In this document: positions 23,001-32,425 of the stretch, piece after piece
How the letters are laid out: each line of letters starts with the position of its first letter
Position numbering within the stretch: position 1 is the stretch's first letter
Origin: Hirudinaria manillensis
Lineage: Eukaryota > Annelida > Clitellata > Hirudinida > Hirudinidae
Length of the DNA: 64,000 bases
Reading direction: 5' to 3'
Assembly (NCBI GenBank): GCA_034509925.1
Contig: CM067530.1
Span: forward strand, 4,790,501 to 4,854,500
Program-made: the position numbers and the translations under genes
The notes under the pieces: model-generated
The model's input: the letters and a program-made list of their open reading frames with translations, nothing else
What the model was told of the DNA's origin: nothing
The model's database searches: none

Positions 23001-25976
23001 TCTTTGGTTATGTACCTTGACAAATGGATTTATCTCGGAAAAAGGAGCGAGAATTAGAGGAACAGCAGATTTCAAGGCTTAATCAATTAAGCATTTTACA
23101 TCTTCCAAGGCATCTGAAAAAACCTTCAATAAACCTGACCTTCTATAATTAGTTTGAGGACCCCGGGTTATTACATTGGTGTCAGGAGTTGGATTTAGAG
23201 TTAAAGGGTGTCCAAAAGTAACTAAAGTAGAAGCTTGTTTAATTGAAAAGTGAAGGATGCCGAAGTACTTGGATGAATTGTACGTGCCTCGATTGAGACA
23301 AGAATTGAGAGATCGTGGCCTGGATTGGAAAGGCACGAAAGCTGAGATACGAGAGCGACTTGGGACATGGCTGACAGAGAATGGCCATGACCCAGAGGAA
23401 TACGAATTCGAGAATCCATCCCATAAAAAAATGGATGAATTTCTTGATTTTATGAAAAAGTCCGTAGATGAGTTGAGGAGGAGTATTAGGGGCGATTTGA
23501 AAAACACAGCGATTCCATGTCAGGATGTCTCGCTGGTTTCGGGTGAAAACTCTACCGAGAAGAGTCCTGTTGGTTCTTTTGAATTCGAGTCCGAATATAG
23601 TAAGTGGCGGAGAAAGTTTGCAGAGAACTCTAGGAGAATTATTAGGGGCGATTTGGAAAACACAGCGATTCCATGTCAGGATGTCTCGCTGGTTTCGGGT
23701 GAAAACTCTACCGAGAAGAGTCCTGATGTTCCAAGTACCGTTTCTGGCAGCATTGGGATGGAGTTATTAGAAGGCACATCCAACCACAGTGCGTGCGTGT
23801 CTCCAGAAACTCTGTGCTTGATGGCAGACTTAGAGAACTCGACGTTGGCGCCCATAGAGTTATCAGATCAGGTCGAGTCGTCAGCAGGGCCCAGAGAACT
23901 CACGGAGGTTTTAGTGGAGCAAGTGGAACTTTCAGAGGAGCCTGTGGGATTGCCGGTGGATCATGTGGAGTTGTTGGTGCAGCCCGAGGAGTTACTGATG
24001 AGTCATGTGGAGTTGCCGGTAGAGCGCACGGATTTGATGGTGGAACAAGTAGAGTCTACAGAACAGCCAATGGATTTCCCGAGAGAGTCTGCGAAGTTAT
24101 TAGTACCGCCCGAGGAGTTACCGATGAAGGACATTGAGTTACCAGTGAAGCACACGAAGTTGATGGTGGAACAAGTGGAGTCTACAGAACAGCCCATGGA
24201 TTTACCAGCTGATGTTTCGGCTCCATTGGAAATAACAGAAGGGAGTGCTCGGGATTTCGGGAGAGTGCCTAGCAAGGAAAATGGAGCAGGTGATCCTGTA
24301 GAGAGTCTGAGATCTGGCGACATGGTGGAGCAGGAGGTTGAGCATAGAAATGGCGATGTTCCGCGACTGAAACTTGCGGGACACAGAAGCAAAAGGGAGG
24401 AAACAGAAATCCCAGAAGATGGCAAAGCAAATGGATCTGGGATTTGCAGCCATGAGATTGTTGGAAGATTGGATCCTATTCCTAGAGTAAAAATGAAAAT
24501 GGGAATAGATGTCTGTTCGGGACGAACAGATTTAAGGAGGGGGCAGTGTTGGATCCCTAGATCCAATAAATTGAAGAATAACTAAAATTATATTGCCGAT
24601 TAATTAATTTAATAATTAATTAAATTTAGTGGCAATATAATTTGAGAATTAATTGGTGCTATTCAGACTCTTTGGTTATGTACCTTGACAAATGGATTTA
24701 TCTCGGAAAAAGGAGCGAGAATTAGAGGAACAGCAGATTTCAAGGCTTAATCAATTAAGCATTTTACATCTTCCAAGGCATCTGAAAAAACCTTCAATAA
24801 ACCTGACCTTCTATAATTAGTTTGAGGACCCCGGGTTATTACAATATATTCTACTTATCAAAGTCATCCTTGCAATCATATTTAATGACCATGATATCAA
24901 ATAAAAACTAACTTGCAAAAGAACTTTGAAGATGGATTGACTTCGAAGATATTGAGAATAGCAAGAGTGACAAACAGTGAATGGTCTGGAATGCAGGATA
25001 GCACAGGATGTATATTCAGCTACAGACTCAGCATATTTCTTAATAAATGTGTTACAGCTATCTTCAACTAAAAAGAGAAAGAAAGCGTAAATATATTTGC
25101 AAACATACTTAAAATATATTTTAAGATATGGGGTTCAACTGTATATTCAAAAATAAATTACTATTGATAGTATCAATGAGGGCAATATTGAATATTATTA
25201 AGGAACAATTGATATTTGTTATTTTTTTTTATTTTTGGTGCTTAGGGACTCCAGAAGCCAGGAAACCACAAAATAAGTTCAAGACAAAGAAAATCTATAT
25301 TGCAACATTCATCATAACATAGAAGACTTCGCCTGGAAATCAAGATATTCAAGATTGGCAAATTTACCAGGATAGAAACTTGAATTACTGGATTCATTTT
25401 CTGTGATTCCATGACCTGAAATCATGAAATCACTTTATTAGTTAAATAAAGATCAACTTATTTCCAAAAAACAAATATAAATGCTTCGCAATTTACATCA
25501 TGTCTCTCCCAAAATAAGACAGGGTCTTGACATTAAAAAGCATTTTAATATTTCAAGAGCCCAAGATACATAATTTTCTATCAAACAGACATCTTCATTA
25601 GTGGCATTTGATATCAAATATCAACACATCGGATATCTCTGACATATCACAACTGTAGCAATATTAACAACTACCATTTTTCATCTAATATTTTGATTAA
25701 GCTTATGATTTTATGTCTTCAAAATATAAATCGAACAGTGTTTGTTATGTTAACTTTTTCTAAATTGCATCAATAAATATAAATTAATAGAGCTGAGGCA
25801 TCTTTGTTTAAGAAAAAAAATCACAGAATATTAGCAGGTGATTCCCACGAAATTGGTTATTATCGAAACCAACTCTAAAATAATCCTGGGGTGAGGTTTT
25901 TATGCATAAAAATTTAAGGTTACTAACTATTTCCTAGAAGAAAGAAGCAAGCCCCAACTAGCCACAAAAGATACAT
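20087..25976 (-). CDS. OSTM1: OSTM1-like lysosomal membrane protein, seven exons resolved
   Basis: OSTM1 is a type I membrane protein that serves as beta subunit of the lysosomal ClC-7 chloride/proton exchanger. Seven exons on the minus strand have GT-AG borders and matching phases: 25928-25976, 25368-25415, 24913-25067, 22698-22818, 22535-22632, 20312-20464, 20087-20252. They give about 263 residues. The start is an ATG followed by a hydrophobic signal peptide (MYLLWLVGACFFLLG). The lumenal part has family cysteines and N-glycosylation sites (TVCHSCYSQY, SNYCAGCYYLNSSEE, TICSSCFSSYKNL, FCMDLSDAMNFT). One membrane span (ISTTISVIMSVVPFLFYLLA) closes the last resolved exon. The short cytoplasmic tail exon was not identified. 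A young LTR element sits antisense in the 22819-24912 intron and an RLE-LINE tail in the 20465-22534 intron. The gene was recognised from cysteine spacing and DAMN(I/F)T, so the assignment is good but not certain. Confidence 0.85.
20765..20850 (-). repeat. pogo/Tigger-type terminal repeat
   Basis: The reverse complement reads TACTATGCCACTATTGCTAC then ATGACACTTTTGCCCAGTCC, matching the repeat at 4995-5130. The outer ACAGTCAAATCTTGCTATTA end looks like a transposon terminus. It lies in an OSTM1 intron with no transposase beside it. Confidence 0.5.
21576..21615 (+). repeat. Left copy of a 40-bp direct repeat flanking a LINE insertion
   Basis: ACAATTAAATACCTTTAGCA continuing to CTGTGCACA is repeated at 22138-22176 with about four mismatches. 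The two copies bracket the RLE-LINE tail, so they look like a long, aged target-site duplication. Confidence 0.6.
21650..22120 (+). mobile_element. RLE-LINE 3' UTR insertion (subfamily of the 27 kb copy)
   Basis: About 450 bp match the minus-strand sequence 27000-27380 in order: GAATAGCC-like start, TGGATTTGGACC-like block, AAGGATC then GGTAAGCCTC, CAAAGTGATA, GGAGCCCTCG-like block, CTGGCAGGGA, and CCAATCCTCTGAAGATC. It contains only the end of the element. It lies in the OSTM1 intron 20465-22534 and is antisense to that gene. Confidence 0.8.
22138..22176 (+). repeat. Right copy of the 40-bp direct repeat
   Basis: ACAATTAAATACTTTTGGCA continuing to CCGTGCACA; partner of 21576-21615 on the far side of the LINE tail. 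Confidence 0.6.
22879..23175 (+). repeat. 5' LTR of the SAP element
   Basis: The repeat is 297 bp, TG...CA bounded. It contains a strongly palindromic AT block (TTAATTAATTTAATAATTAA, about 22931-22950) and an AATAAA near 23130 that could serve for polyadenylation in the 3' copy. Confidence 0.93.
23257..24585 (+). CDS. SAP-domain protein of the LTR element, 442 residues
   Basis: This is the only gene of the element. It starts 82 bp after the 5' LTR and stops 39 bp inside the 3' LTR. Residues about 4-45 (YVPRLRQELRDRGLDWKGTK and on) form a SAP motif, a helix-turn-helix fold that usually binds DNA. A charged segment and a possible coiled coil follow (about 65-130). The C-terminal half is rich in Glu, Val and Pro and carries in-frame repeats. 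An 85-nt DNA block is duplicated (23485-23569 and 23641-23725). A protein unit with LMVEQVESTEQPMD occurs twice (about 24031-24075 and 24157-24200). No zinc knuckle or capsid motif was recognised, so whether this is a Gag-type protein or a captured host gene is open. Confidence 0.8.
   Translation: MPKYLDELYVPRLRQELRDRGLDWKGTKAEIRERLGTWLTENGHDPEEYEFENPSHKKMDEFLDFMKKSVDELRRSIRGDLKNTAIPCQDVSLVSGENSTEKSPVGSFEFESEYSKWRRKFAENSRRIIRGDLENTAIPCQDVSLVSGENSTEKSPDVPSTVSGSIGMELLEGTSNHSACVSPETLCLMADLENSTLAPIELSDQVESSAGPRELTEVLVEQVELSEEPVGLPVDHVELLVQPEELLMSHVELPVERTDLMVEQVESTEQPMDFPRESAKLLVPPEELPMKDIELPVKHTKLMVEQVESTEQPMDLPADVSAPLEITEGSARDFGRVPSKENGAGDPVESLRSGDMVEQEVEHRNGDVPRLKLAGHRSKREETEIPEDGKANGSGICSHEIVGRLDPIPRVKMKMGIDVCSGRTDLRRGQCWIPRSNKLKNN
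24547..24843 (+). repeat. 3' LTR of the SAP element
   Basis: Same 297-bp sequence as 22879-23175, with one visible mismatch over the full length. The last codons of the SAP gene lie in its first 39 bases. Confidence 0.93.
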
Positions 25977-26555
25977 TTCTATGGATTTTGTTCCTGAAGA
26001 AAGTAAGTAATTAATACATCTAAATTATCATTAAATTCAACGTGAACTCAATAAAAAAACTAATACAACTAACCTATAACAACCAAACTTAACATCCGAC
26101 GCTCACATCTTACAAAATTCCGGTCCAGCAAAAGCTGATGGTCGATCACATGCCTCTCGACCTAGATAACAAGTTTACGAATATTTAATTCTACTTGAGA
26201 GTTCTGCAGAATCCTTCAGTCAATCCAAAGGGCAGTTTATTACAATATAAAAATATGAAATTAATTCTAACTTAGTTCGCGAAGACAGAAAATTTACTTT
26301 TCATCTTTGAAAACAAAAGACTTATCCGTCCAAATGTTCGCTGGTCATGTGGTGAAAAAATTCACCCAAAGAGAATAGCCTCTCTATTGGCTTGTAATCG
26401 GTATTGATGGAACCAAACATTTTTTATGTTCGGTTATCTATTGAGATCGTAAGCATCCGCTTTTTATCTACCCAGCAACAGCCCGTGGAGGCCCGCGAGG
26501 GCTGAAGGCGGGTCGCCCTTTTTGCTGCATCAGATAAACAATTTTGATGTTATTT
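25977..26555. other. Region upstream of OSTM1, no gene recognised
   Basis: It should contain the OSTM1 promoter (minus strand). A GC-rich patch at 26470-26520 (ACAGCCCGTGGAGGCCCGCG) resembles 43490-43510 (ACAGCCCGTGGGGGCCTG). These are probably pieces of one repeat. Confidence 0.4.
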
Positions 26556-26559
26556 AGTT

Positions 26560-26885
26560 TGAAAATTCTCGCTGAAGTAGTCGCTAGAGCAGAGGATATT
26601 ATTTAAAGTGAATGTGCTCAATAAAAAACGTTTGGAGCTATTTAAAATGAGTTTTCACTAATTAACGGCTAAACAAATGGGCGGAGCTTCCCCTGATGGA
26701 ATGCTAACTTTCTAAAGCCGGAATAAAAGGTTGGGTGGCGGCGCTGTATGAAGCGATGGAGGTAAGGCGGATTTGATGGCGCGAGTGTGCGAAAAGTTAT
26801 TATGGATATTTTAAATGAGATTCGGGCGGTGTTTGGTAGCCAATGAAGTTCTCTCAGGCACTCATAGCTGTCAACCAATTGCTCA
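26560..26885 (-). mobile_element. CR1/L2-type LINE 3' end
   Basis: The minus strand codes for a LINE RT C-terminal block (CLRELHWLPNTARISFKISI, then SNPPYLHRFI and SGFRKLAFHQGKLRPFV with a stop at 26669). A 3' UTR of about 110 bp follows. The last 170 bp match 42120-42296 on the plus strand, so the same family occurs twice in opposite orientation. 5'-truncated. Confidence 0.75.
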
Positions 26886-26999
26886 AATTGTTAAGAGGAT
26901 TAAATAAGGTCCCCAGCTATACTATAATATTACAGATGTCTGAGTAGTACTTACTGAGTACTGTAGACGAGTTAATTTAAATTGATTGAAACTCTTGAG

Positions 27000-29130
27000 C
27001 GAGCGTTCTGGCAGGGATCTTCAGAGGATTGGCCCCCTCGACAAGTGTTTCGGCCCTGAATCCTGACACTCTCGGGGGCTGGGCCGCATCCGTTGATCAA
27101 GCGGATGTCCCTGCCAGATTCTTTCTTCCGATAACCAGACAACGACTTCCGACAAACAAACAATACTCGCACCGCCAATTTACGAAAAATTCCGCGAGGG
27201 CTCCGCCGTCCGAAAAACCGTCAAAGCCGCCATTGCAGCATTTCTTATATCACTTTGGCGTGAATGCCGTCCGGCCTTAAACTGGAGTCCCTGTTTTGCC
27301 TCTCCGTGGCTGAGGCTTACCTTCGATCCTTCGTGGTCCAAATCCAACGAGAAGCCGATTCTGCGGTTCGGCTATTCTCTGGACGAACTATTTGGTTTGC
27401 CTGTTTGAAAGGCCTTTGAAAGGTTTATCTTTCTGAGAAAGGCGTAGGTAGACTTGTCTAAAAGCCCTCTCGCTCCGACTTCTATTGGCAACACACGGGC
27501 GCTATAACCTTTCCCCTCTAAATCCATCTTCAGCTCTTCGTAACGGTCGCTCTTCAGAGCATTGCTGACATCCATTCGGTCCTCCCATGGGACCGTTAGC
27601 TCTACCATAATGATGGAATCGGTTGCTGCCGACGCTAGCACCAGATCAGGCCGTTTGCCGCTCTCTTGTAGCACCTGGTGGTAGTGCCTTTCTCCCTGCA
27701 GGTTTGCCGCAACTGTCCAGTCTTTGGCTGTGGACAGCAAGTCCCTCCTTTGGGCCATGTTCCTTTTGCGGTGCTGTGTTGAGCCCTCTCTTAAGAAGTA
27801 CATCCTTCTTGGTGTCGCGATTTCTCGGGCATTTGCCTGGGAGCATGCCGTCTTAGTCGCCTCGACCACGACCTGCAGGACTTGGTTATGTCACCATGTG
27901 TAGCGACCGTGAGCAAGGGCGTACATGCATGATGAAAGCACGTGTCGGAGTGACTGTGCACTTCCGCAGAGCTCGCAGCTGGCGTCTTGAACCATACCCC
28001 ACTTCTGTAAGTTGGACCCGGAAGGGAGCACGTCGTAGACCGACCTTATGAGGAATGCCAAGCGGAGGGGAGACTTTTTCCAAATGTCTTTCCATGTGAT
28101 GGATCTTTGGATGACGTTTTCCCAGGTTGCCCACTTTCCTTGCTGGCTTTGCAGCACTGCCAGCGCAATCCTTTCAGTCTCCATCTCTCGCCTTCTCTCT
28201 TGGATTACCATGGCAGCTTTTGTCTGCACATTCGCTGTGGACCATCTTGAAAAATGGTTCCATCCGACTCCATAGCGGTCTATTTGCACGGGTCCTCTTT
28301 TCTCCTCGAAGACTAGGATTGCCTCGGATTCCTTAATTTCTTCCTGGGCTCTGAATTTCCTTCCTGAGCGTGACATCGCAGACCCTGCTATCACTGGAGT
28401 TGTTGAGCGACCATTGGGTTCTGATTTTGCTAATTTTATATTCTTCAACAATGGATCTGAAGGCAGCCTCAACCGTGTGCTCTTGCTGTAGAGGGCGACT
28501 GACGACAGCGAAGGCGGCAACCCGAATCATTTCCTACACACCGATTTATTTTCCTTTCCATCCCTTCTACCGACTGCAGGCCTATTTCGTAGATGGTCAG
28601 TGGCCACAGCAGTCTTGGTAGCAGGACGAACTGCAGGAGCCAGACTTTGAATCTGCCCTGCAGCGGCGATTCTGCAATCGCTTTCAGACCGTCGGTCATC
28701 CTACTTACAGTGGCTGTCTCCTGGTTTTTTGTCGCAGAGGAACTCGTCGAAAACTCTTCCCAAGCTCTTTACTGGCTCTTCTGAGACCGTCGGAATGCGT
28801 TGTCCTCCGGTGGTGAAGCACACGTCGCTGCGAACTCTCCTTCTTGTAAGAGAGTGACTCCGGGATTTTGCGGGTTTCAGAGCCATGCGACACCATTGGA
28901 GTAGATCAATGAGCTTGTCAAGGGCTATTTGGACAATCTGATGCCTGTTTAGAACGATGGTGGTGTCGTCCATGAAAACCTTTACTGAAGGCATAAACAC
29001 CCCTCTATCCAAGCGCATCTCGGGGATCTCAGCCCCTACTGCATTTATTACGACTTGGATGCAAGCACAAACAGCGATGGAGAAATGGCACATCCCATGG
29101 CTATGCTGATCTGCAGAGGGATCCAACACG
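27000..29130 (-). mobile_element. RLE-LINE copy, RT core to 3' UTR, broken
   Basis: Read on the minus strand from about 29130: ISIAMGCAISP-like RT block, FMDDTTIVLN (FxDD box, about 28965), SEEPVKSLGRVFDE, PLQGRFKVWLLQFVLLPRLL (about 28660), linker, knuckle CELCGSAQSLRHVLSSC (about 27985), SGKRPDLVLAS, VELTVPWEDRMD, EVGARGLLDKSTYAFL, stop near 27372, then about 370 bp of 3' UTR. Frameshifts divide it into at least four frames, but catalytic motifs are well kept, so its age is moderate. It is 5'-truncated inside the RT and represents a second subfamily beside the 12.2 kb copy (shared tail with 21650-22120). Confidence 0.9.
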
Positions 29131-29950
29131 TGGTACAATCTTTCGTGCATACAAAAGAATTTAACACGCACATGAAATGTTCGGGTTAAACTAAAGAAAC
29201 CATTTGGGGAAAATGTTAAGATTGTTACATACAAAGACCAATGCGTAAACTATAGCTTTTACTTCAACAAAATCCAATAGTAACCAAAGTATGGCGGATT
29301 TTCACTACATGTATTATTTCATCTGGGTTTATGTTTGTAATCGTTTTTGTTCCAGTTTTTTTTTTTAATATGAAATAAAATCTTTATGAAAAAATGGATT
29401 TCTTAACTCAAAGCGAAATCTTCTTGCGGCGATTTCAGCCGGCTAGCCAGCCAACTTGCATCCAGCGACTGCCGCTGAATGCCGAACTGGCTAGCTAGCC
29501 AGCCACCTGCGTTGATCAGCCAGCCAATATTTCACCATGCAGCCGGCTATCCGGTCTAAGTACAAGCATTCAAGATTTTGAGTACGAGTACAAGTACCAG
29601 GGTTTTCAGTACCTACGACACACAAATCAAGTGCGCTGGCAAGTACTTCGCTGATGTATATTTTTTCAGTGTTTGTTTTGTCAGTGGACACCGTTACCGC
29701 AACTTTCTTGTCACAATTGTTTGAGCTTCAATTTATTTAAATTTGCCTGTTTTACCTATTTATTTATTAATACACAACAATATGTTTAAAAGAGAGACCG
29801 GTTCTATATGCACCACTTTTCAAATTTCGTCGTCGCACGTTTTTATTCACAGAGCCCAGACAGCAATGATATCCGGACCGGAACATGGTTAGGCGCCGGC
29901 ATTGCATGGCCGGGTCGGGCCTATTACAATTCTTATGCAGGACCAGTTAA

Positions 29951-30060
29951 ACTCGGCCGACGTACCAAAGCCGGCTACTAACCGATGACATTAAATTGTC
30001 ATCGAGGCGCTACATGACCGCTAAGGTTACACTCGGCCGACGTACGGCAGCCGGCTACTA
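29951..30060 (+). repeat. Paired 30-bp GC-rich subterminal repeats
   Basis: ACTCGGCCGACGTACCAAAG then CCGGCTACTA (29951-29980) recurs at 30031-30060 with three mismatches. Related CGGCCGAC text occurs near 32372. Probable transposase-binding sites of the CACTA-like element. Confidence 0.6.
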
Positions 30061-30385
30061 TTCTGCATATTGGGATCCGATGTATATATGTATGCATACA
30101 TATTATGTAGTACATAACTATAGTTACATAGTTATGTTGTATAACAGCCTAAAAAGTTATTATAATTTAAATTAAACTATCAAACAATTATTAAATAAAC
30201 AATTTAAATTGAAATAAAAAAATATGAGGATAACTTAATCTATATCATACAAGCAACCATCGATCCCTGTTATTTTTATTCCCGCTTCTTTTCAAAAATT
30301 GTTTATGGTCCTCCCCCTGTTTTGAGTTTGTGACCGAGCCAAAAAGGTAATCTTATTTTGTCACATTTGGTTTCTCGCTTTAAAC

Positions 30386-31216
30386 ATGAAGCGTAGTAGA
30401 CATTCTTGGGGTAGATCGGCGAGGGCGGTCAGAAGACGTGTCAAAAGACAGCACGATTTACTGTTGGACGAAATTAATGACGAAATTAAGAAAAGGTTCC
30501 TTTTGCCTTCTGATGCCAATTCAACCACAACGTTTAGATGCCAAAACGAAGTCGATGAGTCTAGCGCAGCATATTCAGAAGGCGATGATATTGCAAATGA
30601 TTATTTTAGTTCTTCGATTAGTTCTGAAGAAGTAGCATGCGATGAACCATCACTTGCGGATAAGCTATCGCATTGGGCATTAGAAGATAACATTAAATTG
30701 TCATCAATGTCTAAGTTATTAACCATTTTAAAACCGTATCATTCAACTCTACCTATTGATGGTCGTATTCTTTTAAAAACTCCAAGCAACTATAATATTA
30801 AACAGCTATCAAATTTGAAAGGAGAATATTATCATTTTGGTATTGAAAACTATTTAATATCTTTGTTGACAAATGTAAATAAGGCAGTTATAGGTTCAGA
30901 TGTATACTTGCAGTTCAATGTGGATGGTCTTACTTTGTTTAAAAGTTCATCACAAGAATTGTGGCAAATTTTATGCATGATAAAAGGTTTACCATCCCAG
31001 ATTTTTGCTGTAGGGTTATATTGTGGATATGGTAAACCAGTTAGTATAACAGAATATCTCCAAGATTTTGTTGATGAGCTTGTGTTATTGACTGATTCTG
31101 GAATAACAGTTGATGATTTTCACTTTAAATTGGTAATAGATTGCTTTATATGTGACGCACCTGCGAGAGCTTTTATGAAAAACAAAATCTCACACAGGTT
31201 ACTATGGATTTTTTAA
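30386..31216 (+). pseudogene. tnp2/EnSpm-type transposase, N-terminal 276 residues only
   Basis: The frame starts at an ATG with a basic N-terminus (MKRSRHSWGRSARAVRRRVK), an acidic Ser-rich stretch, then LSHWALEDNIKLSSMSKLLT, DGRILLKTPSNYN, GEYYHFGIENYL, FNVDGLTLFKSSSQELWQIL, VGLYCGYGKPVS, and FICDAPARAF followed by KNKISH. This is the animal EnSpm/CACTA transposase pattern; the Asp in NVDGL and the one in CDAPAR are conserved family acids. After KSHTGYYG the reading breaks off. The C-terminal two thirds with the remaining catalytic acid are gone, so no active enzyme is made. I am confident that it is a transposase and less so of the superfamily name. Confidence 0.75.
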
Positions 31217-31543
31217 GGGATATATCCAGAAAAGCCATCAATACAAGGTATTTCTTGCAGTGTGGCTTTGGGTGATACTGGTGAATTTAGATATTGTATG
31301 TATTTCACATAATTTTTATTTGTGACATTGATTCACACATTTCAGAATCATTTCGTGAAAGTCAGAAGGGCACTATGCTCGACGTACAACACTCTAGGAA
31401 GATGGCATCCAGTTTCATCCAAACAACAACTGCAATGCCCATTCACACTCAAAATTTTGGTGCTTTGGTAGAACTATGTAATATTCCTTGATTTTTTTTT
31501 CACTTTTAAATTTGATTAAATAGTAATCTAATTTCACTGACAG

Positions 31544-32158
31544 TGGAAACTATGAATTTGAAGATGGATGCACTCCTCAGACAAAATGCAGAATTAAAGG
31601 AGTCAATGAAAAGTTTGTCGGGTGTCTTAACCAATACCACAACGAGTGTGAAACTCCCAGATGTACAAATTCCTTTGCAGTCAGAGGATGATTTTAAGAA
31701 ATTGGAGGCAAAACTTCCAGATGAAAATTGTTATGGCTTATTTGTAGGTTTTGATTGAATTTTTTTTTCCTATTATGTCTACTAAAAGTAATATTGTAAA
31801 CTACAGGTTGCAAAATTCTCATTAGTTGGTGGGATCACCATTAAAGATTCTGTTCACAGAATATTGAGGGGACTGCTGACCCATGAATTATCCTTAAGGA
31901 TCGTATGGACAAACAAATTGGAGAAGATTGGGTTAAGTGGAACAAACATGTTCCAAGCTATACTTGGTAAATAGTCTGTTCTCCCCAATCTCATTTGCAA
32001 TTTTTAATTGCTTTAACATATTGCAACTAGATGCAGTTCGGAGCATTCACTCTGTCAATGGATCTGTAAAGGTGGCAGACTCTGAAGTGGAGAAGGAAGT
32101 GCGTCTTTGGCTGAGAAATGCCCAGACAGGAATGGGGGCCGCACTAAAAGATTGTTAA
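31544..32158 (+). CDS. DUF4806 protein of the CACTA-like transposon, spliced
   Basis: Three exons with GT-AG borders keep one frame: 31544-31743, 31807-31966, 32031-32158. An additional 5' exon (about 31335-31467, SFRESQKGTMLDVQHSRKMA) is likely, but its junction phase did not fit my reading. The product has an N-terminal coiled coil (LKMDALLRQNAELKESMKSL) and the DUF4806 core (IPLQSEDDFKKLEAKL, SLVGGITIKDSVHRILRGLL, HELSLRIVWTN, AILDAVRS) with a basic C-terminus. DUF4806 genes accompany EnSpm-like transposons in many invertebrates. The function is unknown, perhaps DNA binding beside the transposase. No frame break is visible from 31556 to the stop. Confidence 0.75.
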
Positions 32159-32425
32159 GTAAAGCATTTTCCTAAACATTATATGTATTTGTTTATTATG
32201 TGCAACAATTTTACCTCATATTTCTTCTAATACATTTTTCCTTTTTTGTTACTTTTTCAATAAAGTGGTGCTAAAATTAGAAACTAGTTTTTTTGTGAAA
32301 TCAATCAAAACTGAGATGGGGGCGGAGACCGATTTAGTGTCTGGCTAGCCGGAATTGGACCACCTCAGTCGGCCGACGACCGGCCGTGCGGCCACTACCG
32401 TGCGCTCGGCCGATCCGAATTGCCA

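Larger units (their letters stand above)
22879..24843 (+). mobile_element. Young non-autonomous LTR retrotransposon carrying a SAP-domain gene
   Basis: Two direct repeats of 297 bp (22879-23175 and 24547-24843) begin TGTTGG and end TTACA, and they differ at one position that I can see. The element is flanked by the 4-bp duplication ATAT (22875-22878, 24844-24847). Just inside the 5' LTR, TGGTGTCAGGAGTTGGATTT (from 23177) fits a primer site for tRNA-Leu. A purine tract (AAGGAGGGGGCAG, about 24534-24546) precedes the 3' LTR. The interior codes for one protein and no protease, RT, RNase H or integrase, so it must be moved by another element's enzymes. It looks whole at the DNA level. The near-identical LTRs indicate a very recent insertion. 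It lies antisense in an OSTM1 intron. Confidence 0.92.
29430..32425 (+). mobile_element. CACTA/EnSpm-like DNA transposon, internally deleted (ends approximate)
   Basis: A GC-rich left flank (29430-30070) and right flank (32330-32425) share motifs such as CCGGCTAGCCAG and CTCGGCCGA. They bracket a tnp2-like transposase N-terminus (30386-31216) and a spliced DUF4806 gene (to 32158). CACTA elements typically carry many short subterminal repeats for transposase binding, which fits. A TAGTG occurs at 32334-32338, but no matching CACTA start was found, so the exact ends are unresolved. The rest of the transposase is missing, so the copy is not autonomous. Confidence 0.65.

Noticed and set aside
24003-24566. 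187-residue open frame on the minus strand
   Set aside because: It is the antisense shadow of the SAP gene and has no known domain.
32334-32338. TAGTG as the right terminus of the CACTA-like element
   Set aside because: No matching CACTA start with the same following bases was found on the left, so the terminus cannot be fixed.
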